From a virus: a stretch of 29,897 nt of DNA. Of the stretch, positions 21,879-29,532 are shown piece after piece. The notes under the pieces are model-generated. The model ran no database searches. It was not told the origin of the DNA and saw only the letters and a program-made list of their open reading frames with translations. Location of the stretch: IMG/VR virus record IMGVR_UViG_3300047494_000277, positions 1 to 29,897 of that record; one strand, given 5' to 3'. The number at the start of each line of letters is the position of its first letter. Positions within the stretch are counted from its first letter, which is position 1. Made by a program: the position numbers and the translations under genes.

Positions 21879-22512
21879 TCGTCTGCCTCCGCCCAGTCGC
21901 CGGTCTGCCAGTCGAATACGCCGCCTTCGAACATCCCGAACCGGATGCAGAAAGCCGCCCTCTCCTGGTCCTCGAGGCTGCACGCAAGGTCGAAGTCCAG
22001 CCCGTTCTTCACGAGCCACAGGACTTCGCCGATGACGTGGTTCTCTACGATCCGGCGGATTGCTCCAAAGGGTCGGGACCGTCAGGAACCTCCTCGTATT
22101 CCTCACCGGCGGCGATGGCGGCTTCCTTGGTGGCGGCCGCCAGTTCGCGGGCCTCATTCAGCGCCTTGGCGGCGTCCATGATGACTTTCACCTCGGCAGC
22201 CTGGTCCTGCATGATGACCGCCAGCCCTTCGTCGCCGATGCGCTTCATGCGGTCGTCGATCTGGTCCTGGTTCTTGGGGAACGGCATGAAGACGCCGTTG
22301 ATGTGGGAGACGCCCGCAGCGGCTGCGGACATCCAGTAGACGCGCTGGTTGTCGCAGTGCTCCGAGCCGATGGCGCGGTAGAGCTTCAGCTGATCAAGCG
22401 CCGTCAGTTTGCGGATTGTCAGCTTCTTGCCTGTGGCGTCGATCAGGATCTTGGGCGCCACGGCGTCCTTGATGATGCGCTGCGACGGGGTCAGGTCGGT
22501 TTCGTCGGTCAT
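21875..22512 (-). CDS. Tail assembly chaperone, -1 frameshift fusion product (G-T / E-E' type)
   Basis: Predicted product when ribosomes slip -1 at CCCTTTG (22066-22072). The first 149 residues are those of the chaperone, then a 63-residue extension follows in a frame with no usable start codon of its own. The extension runs from GAIRRIVENHVIG through VLWLVKNGLDFDL to ERAAFCIRFG and FDWQTGDWAE, and ends at TGA 21875, overlapping the next ATG. The endings of chaperone extensions in other phages have a similar W/FDW pattern. Total is 212 aa. In lambda and P2 the extended form binds the tape measure while the short form coats it. Slippage efficiency cannot be estimated here. Confidence 0.75.
22045..22512 (-). 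CDS. Tail assembly chaperone (short form)
   Basis: 155-aa acidic helical protein placed between tail tube and tape measure genes, the usual chaperone position. It has a beta-like start (KILIDATGKKLTIRKLTALD), a helical core (LKLYRAIGSEHCDNQRVYWM), and a Glu/Ala-rich tail. GGAG lies about 6 nt before the ATG at 22512. The reading frame ends at TAG shortly after a CCCTTTG slippery site, as in lambda G and P2 E. It keeps the tape measure soluble during tail assembly. Confidence 0.8.
   Translation of the reverse strand: MTDETDLTPSQRIIKDAVAPKILIDATGKKLTIRKLTALDQLKLYRAIGSEHCDNQRVYWMSAAAAGVSHINGVFMPFPKNQDQIDDRMKRIGDEGLAVIMQDQAAEVKVIMDAAKALNEARELAAATKEAAIAAGEEYEEVPDGPDPLEQSAGS
22066..22072 (-). promoter_or_regulatory. 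-1 programmed ribosomal frameshift site CCCTTTG
   Basis: In the chaperone frame the bases read C-CCT-TTG, which fits X-XXY-YYZ exactly (X=C, Y=T, Z=G). A -1 slip gives CCC-TTT and enters an open frame of 65 codons that has no start codon and runs to the next gene. The zero frame stops 18 nt beyond the heptamer. Confidence 0.75.
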
Positions 22513-22524
22513 TGTCCGCTCCTG

Positions 22525-22962
22525 TTATCCGATGGTGACGCGGGTTGAGGCGAAGAACTCCACGGTCTGCTTCACCGACTTGCCGCGAGACCAGTCGCCT
22601 GCGTCCGACAGCGACATGGCGACTTCACCCATCTGGAAGATGGACTGGCTACCGTCGATCTCGTTGACGTACTGGGTCAGCGTTCCGGCCCCGAGATCAC
22701 CGTTGGCGAGGAAGCCCGCCTCGATGGCGTTGGCGAGCAGGTCGGCGGCCGGAGATGCGCGCTCGATCTCGAACGAGCCTTCCCAGCCCATCGGGACGTG
22801 GAGTTCCAGCGGCGCACTGTTCAAAGGCTCGATGGATGCCTTCTTGATGCGCTGCTTGATTTTGAACCCGGTGACCTTCGGGAACTCGATGAGGCCGAAG
22901 GGTCCGGAGGCGACGACTTCGCAGTCGTTACCCAGGTTAAAGGGCTTACGTTGTGCAGCCAT
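22525..22962 (-). CDS. Tail tube protein
   Basis: 145-aa protein directly downstream of the sheath, with the size and composition of contractile tail tubes. It is mainly beta-strand (ECVV-type strands near 13-20, FKIKQRIKKASIEPL, LELHVPMGWEGSFEIERAS), with a helix in the middle (ADLLANAIEAGFLANG) and a C-terminal strand (VKQTVEFFASTRVTIG). It polymerises into the hollow tube through which DNA passes. GGAGG lies about 8 nt before the ATG at 22962. The assignment rests on size, fold pattern and sheath-tube-chaperone order. Confidence 0.78.
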   Translation of the reverse strand: MAAQRKPFNLGNDCEVVASGPFGLIEFPKVTGFKIKQRIKKASIEPLNSAPLELHVPMGWEGSFEIERASPAADLLANAIEAGFLANGDLGAGTLTQYVNEIDGSQSIFQMGEVAMSLSDAGDWSRGKSVKQTVEFFASTRVTIG

Positions 22963-22991
22963 TGAAGTGGCCTCCGTCTATGGTTGGGAAA

Positions 22992-23008
22992 CGGACGCCG
23001 AGCGTCCG
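22992..23008 (-). terminator. Short stem-loop between sheath and tube genes
   Basis: CGGACGC and GCGTCCG pair around a 3-nt loop, followed on the - strand by TTTCCC. Next to it TCCGT can pair with ACGGA, which overlaps the tube ribosome binding site, so two mutually exclusive folds exist. It could adjust the sheath-to-tube ratio. The stem resembles the 12-bp stem at 11761-11792. Confidence 0.4.
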
Positions 23009-23031
23009 CCTTTTGGTTGGCGGCGCGCCGA

Positions 23032-24564
23032 TTAGCTGCCGATGGTGACGGAGGCTCCGCCCTCGTAGTCGACGACGAACTTCTCGATGATGCCCAGGTA
23101 TTGGCACTGGGCTTTCATGTAGAGGTAGTTCAGGCCGGTCGTGCTCTGCGGGTTGTTCTTCGCGTTGCACTGCACGAACCACGGCTGGGATCCGTCCAGG
23201 CTGCCGATCTGCTCGTTCTTCTGGAGCAGCGCGAAGAATGCGTTTACCTCCGCGTTCGCCTGACGGAGCACTTTCGGCGAGATCGTCCGGTGGACATACT
23301 TGCCGGTGATCGCGAGCAGGCTCTTCGCGACGAAGTTTGTCATCGTCGTGTAGCTGAGGCTCTGCCGGGTCTGGTCGCTCGACGTGTTGTGAGCGATCCG
23401 GACGGCGAAGTAGGAGCCGCCGGGAGCCGGGGCCGTGATGACGTCGACGCGACCGCGGGTCAGCGCCTGGAGTTCCGCGTAGGAGTAGCGGCCGATCTGC
23501 GAGGCGCCCGGCGCACCGACCTTCTGGGTGCCTGCGACCGAGTTGAGCTGCTTGTTGCCGGGCACCTGCTCAGGCGAGAGAGCCACGGCCTTTCCGGCGG
23601 CCACACCCTGCGGGGAAACCAAGCGCAGGACGCCGTTGGTCTGGTCGTTGAACCAGATCCAGTCGCCCGCCAGGCACCAGACGCGCCAGTCATCGACACC
23701 GGCGGCCGCGAGGCGCGCCGTGGCGTCGGTGACGACGATCTCGCCCGCAGGCCCGCAGACGACGGCCGCCGAGGTCTCCTGAAGCGCGAACGCGCCCTGT
23801 GTGCTCCACTCGGTGGAGTCGTCGGCGTCGGCGAGCAGGAAGTATGCGCAGTTCTGGTTGGCCAGCGCATACATGCCGGTTCCCAGCGTGATGTCGCCCA
23901 CCAGCGTGGCTGTCGTGATGGTGGTTGCCCCGTCGGTGCCGCCGGACAGGCTGAAGGATCCGAGAGTGGGGATCTCTCCCGCTGCGGCAACCAGGTTGTC
24001 GAAGACTTCCGGCTGGCGGTTGGCGGCGGACACCACCAGGCGCCACGTTCCGACCTTGGCACCGGGGGCGGACGCGACAGCGATGGTGTCGCCGTAGCTG
24101 CCCGTGAACAGTGCGGTGACGATGCCGGTGGCGGGGTCGATCCGGATCAGGCGGCTGGCATTACCGATCACACCGATCCCCGAGTTGACGGCGGCAGCCG
24201 CAGCGTTCCAGGCGACCTGCTGCGCCACGAGGGTGGCGTTGAGGATGGTGTGGGACGCCTTGACGTCGGTGCCGTCGGTGACGCGGACGCCGCGGAAATC
24301 GGACGCGCCCTCCTGCCCGGCGAGATAGGCATGGGTGCCGAGGTCGTACTTGCGGGCCTGGATGGCTCCGAAGTTGGAGACCAGGCCGGACATGTCGCCG
24401 AACAGAACGGGCGTGTTGACCGCGCCCCATGAGGCGGTGCCGACGATGCCGAGCGTGCTCGACGGCACACCGGAAGCATAGGGCTGCGGCGGGGTGATGC
24501 CGATGTAAGCGTCCGGTACGTCGATGGCCGACAGGTTCATCGTTCCAGTGTCGAAAATGGGCAT
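23032..24564 (-). CDS. Tail sheath protein
   Basis: 510-aa contractile sheath subunit. N-terminal GVPSSTLGIVGTASWGAVNTP and the FGDMSGLVSNFG segment are typical of sheath N-termini. The middle is the variable insertion domain, and the C-terminus shows the conserved core: GRVDVITAPAPGGSYFAVRIAH, then a TTMTNFVAKSLLAITGKYVH segment and the final YLGIIEKFVVDYEGG strand region. Its presence shows the phage is a myovirus-type. AGGAAA lies 4-9 nt before the ATG. It is transcribed upstream of the tube gene. Confidence 0.92.
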   Translation of the reverse strand: MPIFDTGTMNLSAIDVPDAYIGITPPQPYASGVPSSTLGIVGTASWGAVNTPVLFGDMSGLVSNFGAIQARKYDLGTHAYLAGQEGASDFRGVRVTDGTDVKASHTILNATLVAQQVAWNAAAAAVNSGIGVIGNASRLIRIDPATGIVTALFTGSYGDTIAVASAPGAKVGTWRLVVSAANRQPEVFDNLVAAAGEIPTLGSFSLSGGTDGATTITTATLVGDITLGTGMYALANQNCAYFLLADADDSTEWSTQGAFALQETSAAVVCGPAGEIVVTDATARLAAAGVDDWRVWCLAGDWIWFNDQTNGVLRLVSPQGVAAGKAVALSPEQVPGNKQLNSVAGTQKVGAPGASQIGRYSYAELQALTRGRVDVITAPAPGGSYFAVRIAHNTSSDQTRQSLSYTTMTNFVAKSLLAITGKYVHRTISPKVLRQANAEVNAFFALLQKNEQIGSLDGSQPWFVQCNAKNNPQSTTGLNYLYMKAQCQYLGIIEKFVVDYEGGASVTIGS

Positions 24565-24626
24565 GGGGTTTCCTCTCGGCTCGCCTCATCGGCGGCAGTT
24601 TCGTTGTCCGGATGGAGGCGGAGTGG

Positions 24627-25463
24627 TCAGCCGTCGGTGGAGACGATGTCGCCGCGCGCGGTGGTGACGGTGTTGGAGACCCACAGGATCGAGGGGGCCT
24701 GCATGGTCTGGGTAGCCGCGTATTCGACCGAGAAGATCAGGTCTCGCTGCCAATCCGCCGCTTTGACGGTTGCATCGTTCGTGAGCGTTCCACGGTAGCG
24801 GACGCGGCCGCAGGTCTCGTCCGGCAGGTCGATCCAGTCCTCGGAGGTGATCGCCAGATCGATGGCTTTGGACACCCTGTCCCGCAGCGCTCTGCTCGGC
24901 GCGTAGATGACGAGACGGAAGACGTCCTCCTGGCGGCGAGCCTCACGCTGGAGGGTTCCCCATCCGGCGACGCGGGCCGCAATGCGCGGAAATCCGACGC
25001 ACTGGATGCTGGAGCCGGTGGCAGCCGAACCGGGGATCATCGCAGCCATAGCGGCCGCCGCCTCGTTCGGGCCGTCGGTGGCTGCGAGTGCGGCGGTGAA
25101 CGTCACGGCGGATGGCCCGCCGAGGCGGATACCCACGGACTGCGCTACGCCCGCCGCACCGGAGAACGTCGCGGTGTCCGCTGCCACGGTCACAGTCAGC
25201 GTTGCGACGGGCGGGGCGATCTCTTCCCAGTCATTGTCGAAACGAGTGCGGTCGGCACTGGAGTTTTTATCGGCGTTAACAGAGACAAAGACGTTTCCGG
25301 CCGCCAAAGCTGCGTCCAGGGCGGCCGAGAGCGGAAATCCGCGCCGGATCTCGACGTTTGCTCCGACGATCGAGTTGGCGAGGACGTAAGGACCGCCGCC
25401 CGGATAGCAGGCCGCACCAGCCGCTATGACCAGTGCGTCCTCGACATCCGCTTGATCCGGCAT
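24627..25463 (-). CDS. Putative tail terminator / neck protein
   Basis: 278-aa protein upstream of the sheath. The N-terminal part (about 1-75) and the C-terminal region have the helix-strand composition of tail terminators (VFRLVIYAPSRALRDRVSKA, then RVRYRGTLTNDATVKAADWQ, DLIFSVEYAATQTM). An Ala/Thr/Val-rich beta domain sits between (about 85-125). A protein in this place would cap the tail and connect it to the head. I cannot name the family with confidence. GGAG lies 9 nt before the ATG, and it starts 12 nt after the preceding gene stop. Confidence 0.55.
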   Translation of the reverse strand: MPDQADVEDALVIAAGAACYPGGGPYVLANSIVGANVEIRRGFPLSAALDAALAAGNVFVSVNADKNSSADRTRFDNDWEEIAPPVATLTVTVAADTATFSGAAGVAQSVGIRLGGPSAVTFTAALAATDGPNEAAAAMAAMIPGSAATGSSIQCVGFPRIAARVAGWGTLQREARRQEDVFRLVIYAPSRALRDRVSKAIDLAITSEDWIDLPDETCGRVRYRGTLTNDATVKAADWQRDLIFSVEYAATQTMQAPSILWVSNTVTTARGDIVSTDG

Positions 25464-25474
25464 GGCTGGCTCTC

Positions 25475-26137
25475 CTAGGCAGACTCAAGAGCCACGGCCA
25501 GCCGCCAACCGAGATCGGTCAGCTCGGCGCCGGAGATCACCATCCTGCGGTTTTCGAGATCCAGAAGAACATCGCTGGCCCGCAGCATGACGCCGGGGAT
25601 GGCTGGCAGGAGGATCTTGAACCATGGAAGCTTGATGTCATCCGGCAGGTTCGCATCACCCCGGTCGCCCTTGGTGCCTTCGAGCAGGCTACAGGGCCAC
25701 GCTGTGAACAGCGGAAGCTCCTGGGCTTTCTCGTCACCGCTGGGCGGCTGGGGACCAAAGCCGGTGGTCGTATTAACGTTGCTCGGGCGAAAGCCTGAGA
25801 CGGTAGCGTTGCAGGCTACGCAGGACGGCGGGAGCAATGCCTGCTGCGGGTGCATGAAGTATGTGCCGCCCGGACCGACCAGGTAGTCGCTGCCCCGAAC
25901 CTGTGTGGGATCGATCTGCGGAAACCATACCGGGGAACCATAGAGATTGGGCTTAACCGCCCTGTTCGGCGATGACAGCATCACTGCTGGGAGAGTTGCC
26001 ACCAGATTGCCGGGGACCACGGGAGCGGTTGCATCCGGCGCCCGATAGATCAGGTGCGGAGCACCAAGGACTTCGGCAGCCGCAGCGTAACCATAGTCGA
26101 TTGCCGACTGGATTTCCTGCCACAGGGCGATGTCCAT
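25475..26137 (-). CDS. Hypothetical neck/tail protein, 220 aa
   Basis: I do not recognise a domain. A helical start (MDIALWQEIQSAIDYGYAAA) is followed by a beta-rich Pro/Gly-containing body with two Cys (CVACNA, about 106-111) that could pair or bind metal, and a C-terminal ISGAELTDLGWRLAVALES element. It lies between the head-tail connector genes and the terminator candidate, so a head-tail joining role is likely by position. AGGTG lies about 5 nt before the ATG. Confidence 0.5.
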   Translation of the reverse strand: MDIALWQEIQSAIDYGYAAAAEVLGAPHLIYRAPDATAPVVPGNLVATLPAVMLSSPNRAVKPNLYGSPVWFPQIDPTQVRGSDYLVGPGGTYFMHPQQALLPPSCVACNATVSGFRPSNVNTTTGFGPQPPSGDEKAQELPLFTAWPCSLLEGTKGDRGDANLPDDIKLPWFKILLPAIPGVMLRASDVLLDLENRRMVISGAELTDLGWRLAVALESA

Positions 26138-26163
26138 GCGGCACCTCAGAAAGATATCGACTT

Positions 26164-26179
26164 CAGATCAGGCGATCTG
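26164..26179 (+). promoter_or_regulatory. CAGATC-AGGC-GATCTG dyad before the counter-oriented small gene
   Basis: Perfect 6-bp arms around a 4-bp centre, located 37 nt before the ATG of the + strand small gene. It lies in the only spacer of this operon that separates opposite strands. It could be an operator or part of a promoter; no convincing -35/-10 pair is seen. Confidence 0.35.
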
Positions 26180-26215
26180 GCCATATGGGGTTTCATCATA
26201 CAAAAGGAGAAAACG

Positions 26216-26389
26216 ATGATGAACCCGACTATCTTCCGAGATCCGGAAGGCACTGAAGAGATGAAACGCCTGCGCGACATAGTGGAACGTGGCCTCGGCC
26301 AAGAACCCTATGAAGTCACTGGCATCAAGGCTGGCCCTGATGGTGATCTTCTGCTGACCCTCACGCCGAAGGAGGTGTCCGCCGACTGA
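26216..26389 (+). CDS. Moron-like small gene, 57 aa, on the opposite strand to the late operon
   Basis: This is the only + strand gene inside the late operon. From the ATG at 26216 it has a very good ribosome binding site (AAGGAG, 6 nt upstream; a second ATG follows at once). The product is compact and charged: MKRLRDIVERGLGQEPYEV reads as a helix, then GIKAGPDGDLLLTLTP as a beta hairpin. A longer in-frame opening from 26054 lacks any site. Its TGA stop abuts the reverse-strand stop of the neighbouring gene (TGATCA, 26387-26392), a tight convergent fit. Late-operon genes set backwards with their own signals are usually morons, carried by the lysogen for a benefit unrelated to virion assembly. 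Function unknown. Confidence 0.7.
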   Translation: MMNPTIFRDPEGTEEMKRLRDIVERGLGQEPYEVTGIKAGPDGDLLLTLTPKEVSAD

Positions 26390-26764
26390 TCAGACTACGA
26401 ATGCACCGGGGATGTAGATCGAGAGGAACGGACCGCTGGAGATGCCCAGCGTGCCGCAAAGGCGCAGCCGGAGATCCCGGTAAATCCCTTCTCGTTCTCT
26501 CACCTCGGCGGCATTCCGCTTGAAGACGGCCGCCTCGTTGATGGAGAGCTTTGCGCGGGTCGCCGGAATGTCTGCTTCAAGCAGATACAGGTTCGTCAGG
26601 AACGTGCTCCGGACGACATCGATGTAGTCCTGCGTCAGAGCGGCCAGGGCGACAACGACAGGATCGGGTTGCAGGGCGGCAGATGGAGGGCCGTAACCGC
26701 AGTAGCGGCGGACCGCGACGGTCTCAGCTGACGTTAGCGGCCCGCTTGTTACGCTTCCCGACAT
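26390..26764 (-). CDS. Head-tail connector/adaptor-like protein
   Basis: 124-aa helical protein with an opening (LTSAETVAVRRYCGYGP) and a later pattern (LEADIPATRAKLSINEAAVFKRNAAEVREREG) that recur in small neck proteins of myovirus-like phages; recognition is by pattern, not by a named family. It likely bridges portal and tail. It starts 41 nt inside the preceding gene in another frame, an overlap that is large but allowed in phages. It is followed by the convergent + strand gene, whose stop abuts its own. Confidence 0.6.
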   Translation of the reverse strand: MSGSVTSGPLTSAETVAVRRYCGYGPPSAALQPDPVVVALAALTQDYIDVVRSTFLTNLYLLEADIPATRAKLSINEAAVFKRNAAEVREREGIYRDLRLRLCGTLGISSGPFLSIYIPGAFVV

Positions 26765-26978
26765 TGACGGTCTCCTCGGTGTCGGCAGGCGTCAGTTCCA
26801 GAGTTTCCGGTTCCGCGTGGACGATGACCGCGTGCCCTGCGGACACCCACGCATCGTGCGCGGCATGCCTGCGGGGAACGTCGATCTCGGATGTCTGGCC
26901 GGGGGCCATGATCACATGAAGCCCGGCCAGCGTGACGAAGCCCCGAGGGGCTCTCGCCAGGTTGGTTACGGTCGCCAT
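26724..26978 (-). CDS. Small neck/head protein, 84 aa
   Basis: Unrecognised. Beta-rich N-terminal half (RGFVTLAGLHVIMAPGQTSEI) followed by an acidic/basic tail (TVNVGKRNKRAANVS). It begins 2 nt after the major capsid stop, with only a weak site, so translation is likely coupled. The size and place are those of small proteins commonly found just after the capsid gene in this class of phage. Confidence 0.6.
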   Translation of the reverse strand: MATVTNLARAPRGFVTLAGLHVIMAPGQTSEIDVPRRHAAHDAWVSAGHAVIVHAEPETLELTPADTEETVNVGKRNKRAANVS

Positions 26979-26980
26979 GA

Positions 26981-27940
26981 TCAGGAAACGGCGTCCATGT
27001 AGCGGAAGGCGCCGGGGCGACGAACGTCGACGCCGCCGATGCGGAAGCGGCCGGGAACCTCGAACACCCAGGCGGACTTCTCACGCGCGTTGCCGAACTG
27101 GTAGGGCATCGGCATGTGCATCTTCACGACGGACTTGTCGTTGGTGTAGGCGATCGCACGGCCGATCATCGCCGACGGTGTGCTGCCAGAGCCTGCGTTA
27201 TCGAGGCCACGGACGCCGCGGATCTTCAGCGGGCGGTCGGTTTCCACGGTGTAGGTGTTGGACTTGCGGATGTACTCAAGCAGCGTCATCGCGCTGTAGG
27301 CGTTGAACGGGGTGACCGACAGGTAGGCGTAGACCGCAACCGGGAGAAGCAGCGTGTCAGCCAGCTCGACGGTGTTGGATCCCGTGTAGACGCCGGTGAT
27401 CAGGCCGTTCACGTCCGCCAGGATCTCGGGCGGCGTCTTCTGCAACCAGCTGGTCACACCGGCGACGGACGGAGCCGCCACGACGGTGACGGACGGGCTG
27501 TTAAACAGTCCGGTGAAGCCCTTGGACACGTCGCCCGTCATGGCAACGTCGTCGATGAAGCGCTCAGCGACCCGGCGGGCTGCGACGCCCTTGTCGACGG
27601 TCAGCGGAATGCCGAGCATCTTGGCCTGCGCCAGCTCTTCCTCCGAGTACTCGTAACCGATGGTCGCCATGTGGACGGGCGTCGCGAACTGGGCGCGGGT
27701 CACATCGGCCAGCGGAACGTCACCGGCGTTGGACGAGGCCCACTGAGCCTGGCCGACGATGTCGCCGGAGAAGTACATGACCGAGGTGGCCCACTGCTTC
27801 GCGGAGGTGTCCACGGGCAGGATCGCCGGATAGCGGATCTCCGGGTACTTGACCTGGTAGATTTCCGGCTCGATGTGGGCCAGCTGCGGGATCAGGAACG
27901 AAAGCGCCGCTTGAGCGCTGTCAAAAACATTTACGCTCAT
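26981..27940 (-). CDS. Major capsid protein (DUF2184-like, HK97-fold)
   Basis: 319-aa coat protein. Sequence signs of the family include HIEPEIYQVKYPEIRYPAIL and GYEYSEEELAQAKMLGIPL, then AARRVAERFIDDVAMTGD near residue 130-148 and GLDNAGSGS. The late part (VVKMHMPMPYQFGNAREKSAW, then VPGRFRIGGVDVRRPGAFRY) is the characteristic beta end. Pro-capsids of this kind are matured by the DUF2213 protease encoded upstream. AGGA lies 9 nt before the ATG at 27940, preferred over the opening nine codons further up. Next to cement and protease genes in the canonical order. Confidence 0.85.
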   Translation of the reverse strand: MSVNVFDSAQAALSFLIPQLAHIEPEIYQVKYPEIRYPAILPVDTSAKQWATSVMYFSGDIVGQAQWASSNAGDVPLADVTRAQFATPVHMATIGYEYSEEELAQAKMLGIPLTVDKGVAARRVAERFIDDVAMTGDVSKGFTGLFNSPSVTVVAAPSVAGVTSWLQKTPPEILADVNGLITGVYTGSNTVELADTLLLPVAVYAYLSVTPFNAYSAMTLLEYIRKSNTYTVETDRPLKIRGVRGLDNAGSGSTPSAMIGRAIAYTNDKSVVKMHMPMPYQFGNAREKSAWVFEVPGRFRIGGVDVRRPGAFRYMDAVS

Positions 27941-27992
27941 AGCGCGAAGTCCTTCATGTTCGGCCACCGGGATCTCCGGTCAGCCCTGGGGT

Positions 27993-28457
27993 TTAGGAGA
28001 GGCGGATCTTCACGAGCGCGCCGGAAGCGACGCTGTCGTCGAAGAGGGCGCCGGGGATCGCGGTGTCGCCGGAAGCAACGTCCGTGTAGAGGCCGCCCGC
28101 CGTCAGGTAGACCTGCTGCCCGGCGACGGTTACCGAGGATGCAAGCACCCACACGACGCCCTTCGTGATGATGCCAGCGGTATCACCCTGCTGGTACGTC
28201 ATGCCGGACGCAGCCAGCGATCCGCCGGTCATCGTGAACGGGAGGGCGTTCTTCTCGACGATGGAGATCCCGCGGAATGCGGTTCCCGGTGTGGCGGTCA
28301 CCGAGTTGTCGAGGGCGCCCTGGAAAACCGGCACGCCGAAGGCGAGCGTGGCGTCCTGGACAGTCCTGGAGATGACGTTGCGCGTCTCCATGTTCGCGAC
28401 CATGCCCGCGAAAGCGGCCGTGTATTCGCTGTTGTACGTGGTCTGAATCGGGGGCAT
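27993..28457 (-). CDS. Capsid cement/decoration protein (DUF2190-like)
   Basis: 154-aa protein. Pattern: YTAAFAGMVANMETRNVISR then DATLAFGVPVFQGALDNSVT and a beta-rich rest with YQQGDTAGIITKGVVWVLAS, typical of structural cement proteins that lie between protease and coat genes. It would bind the outside of the capsid and stabilise it after expansion. AAGGA lies 8 nt before the ATG, within the end of the protease gene. Confidence 0.78.
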   Translation of the reverse strand: MPPIQTTYNSEYTAAFAGMVANMETRNVISRTVQDATLAFGVPVFQGALDNSVTATPGTAFRGISIVEKNALPFTMTGGSLAASGMTYQQGDTAGIITKGVVWVLASSVTVAGQQVYLTAGGLYTDVASGDTAIPGALFDDSVASGALVKIRLS

Positions 28458-28458
28458 G

Positions 28459-28983
28459 TTAGGCGTCCTTTGCGTTGAGGGTGAGGTGCGCGGACTGCAT
28501 CCACAGGACGTGCTTGTCGTAGGCGCTGAGTGCGTCTTTGACCGGCGCGTTCGCGATGATCGCGGCGCGCGCGGGGTCGGCGTCGGCGACGACGGCGGTG
28601 GCCGTCAGCGTGTCGAATGCGGCCCCGATGTACGCGTCGTCCTTGGCTGCGACCTTGTCGCCGAGCTTCAGGGTGACGGCGGCGCGACGGATGTCCGCAT
28701 CAGACTTGCCCGCGACGTCGAACGCGGCGCCGAGGATCGTCCTAGCGGCGTCGATGACGGCGGTCCGGGAAGCGATGGCGGCATCAAGCGCGGCGGCGTC
28801 CATGACCTTCGCGTTCGCGGCGGCCAGCTCGGCGAGGTGGGTCGCCTTCAGGCCGTCGATCTCGCCGTCCTTGGCGGAAACCCGCTTGACGGCTTCAGCG
28901 AGGGCGGACTGCATGGAAACGATGGCGGCTGCGCCCTCGTCAGTGGTTTCAACGGCAACGCCGTCAAGGATTACGGTCTTCAT
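28459..28983 (-). CDS. Nested in-frame scaffold protein (C-terminal part of the protease gene)
   Basis: Within the DUF2213 gene, the Met at residue 184 is preceded by a good ribosome binding site: GGAG five bases before the ATG at 28983. Translation from here would give a 174-aa separate protein rich in Ala, Asp and Lys with a long coiled coil (about residues 30-100), which is how scaffolding proteins look. Lambda (C/Nu3) and other phages use this plan. The separate product is inferred, but the site is too good to ignore. Confidence 0.55.
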   Translation of the reverse strand: MKTVILDGVAVETTDEGAAAIVSMQSALAEAVKRVSAKDGEIDGLKATHLAELAAANAKVMDAAALDAAIASRTAVIDAARTILGAAFDVAGKSDADIRRAAVTLKLGDKVAAKDDAYIGAAFDTLTATAVVADADPARAAIIANAPVKDALSAYDKHVLWMQSAHLTLNAKDA

Positions 28984-29532
28984 GTTGGCTCCTGGGTTTT
29001 CGGTGTCGCCGACGCGGCATTCGGAGCCAGCGCGACCTTTGGTAACGAGGGCGATGTGATTGCCCTTGATGGCGGTCATCACTGCGTCGAAGGCTTCGCC
29101 GTCGGCGGTGATTCCGGCCGTGAAGTCGATGTCGCAGGTGTAACCGGCGGAAAGCTCGCGCTTGCCGCCCCGGACGGCCTCGATTGCCGAGGCATCCGAG
29201 ATCATCATCGGGATCCGCACGAACTGGCCGTCCCGAAGGACTTCGTTGCCGGTCTGCCCGCGCGAGTAGAGTTTCCAGTTCGTGGCGTCGACCAGCACCG
29301 GCGGGTGGTCATCCGTGATCGGCGCGTGCGCGAAGGAAGCCAGCGAGTCCTCGGAGAAGACCTCTTCGTCGCTGCGGTAGACGCGGACGCGGTCCAGATC
29401 CGGGCGTCCGAGTTCACGGCCGAGGTAGGTCATGATCCCGGTGCGGGCGATCTTGGCGTCGGCGACCATGTAGCCAGCTCGGGTCATCCGCGTATCGCCG
29501 AGCGTCACCGCGTCAAAGAGCTGCACCATCAT
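28459..29532 (-). CDS. Capsid maturation protease / scaffold fusion (DUF2213)
   Basis: 357-aa protein. The N-terminal protease domain (about 1-182) has the herpes/prohead-type catalytic set, with His76 in TDDHPP, Ser128 in RELSAGYTCDIDF and His159 in KGNHIALVTKGRAGSECR, all in family positions. The C-terminal part (184-357) is Ala-rich coiled coil and acts as scaffold. It cleaves scaffold and coat during capsid maturation. The start overlaps the portal stop (GATGAATGATGG); ATG 29532 or 29529 is possible, with the latter better spaced from GGGAG. It lies between portal and cement genes, the usual order. Confidence 0.85.
   Translation of the reverse strand: MMVQLFDAVTLGDTRMTRAGYMVADAKIARTGIMTYLGRELGRPDLDRVRVYRSDEEVFSEDSLASFAHAPITDDHPPVLVDATNWKLYSRGQTGNEVLRDGQFVRIPMMISDASAIEAVRGGKRELSAGYTCDIDFTAGITADGEAFDAVMTAIKGNHIALVTKGRAGSECRVGDTENPGANMKTVILDGVAVETTDEGAAAIVSMQSALAEAVKRVSAKDGEIDGLKATHLAELAAANAKVMDAAALDAAIASRTAVIDAARTILGAAFDVAGKSDADIRRAAVTLKLGDKVAAKDDAYIGAAFDTLTATAVVADADPARAAIIANAPVKDALSAYDKHVLWMQSAHLTLNAKDA

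Noticed and set aside
21382-21987. N-terminal extension of the tape measure frame
   Set aside because: Arg/Pro-rich and overlaps the gp10-like gene in another frame; the ATG at 21381 has a good ribosome binding site.
22984-24432. 482-aa open frame on the + strand over the sheath gene
   Set aside because: Antisense to a clearly recognised sheath protein; composition is that of a shadow frame.
26054-26215. Longer N-terminus for the + strand small gene
   Set aside because: No ribosome binding site at the first ATG, and it would overlap the coding part of the opposite gene; the internal ATG has AAGGAG.
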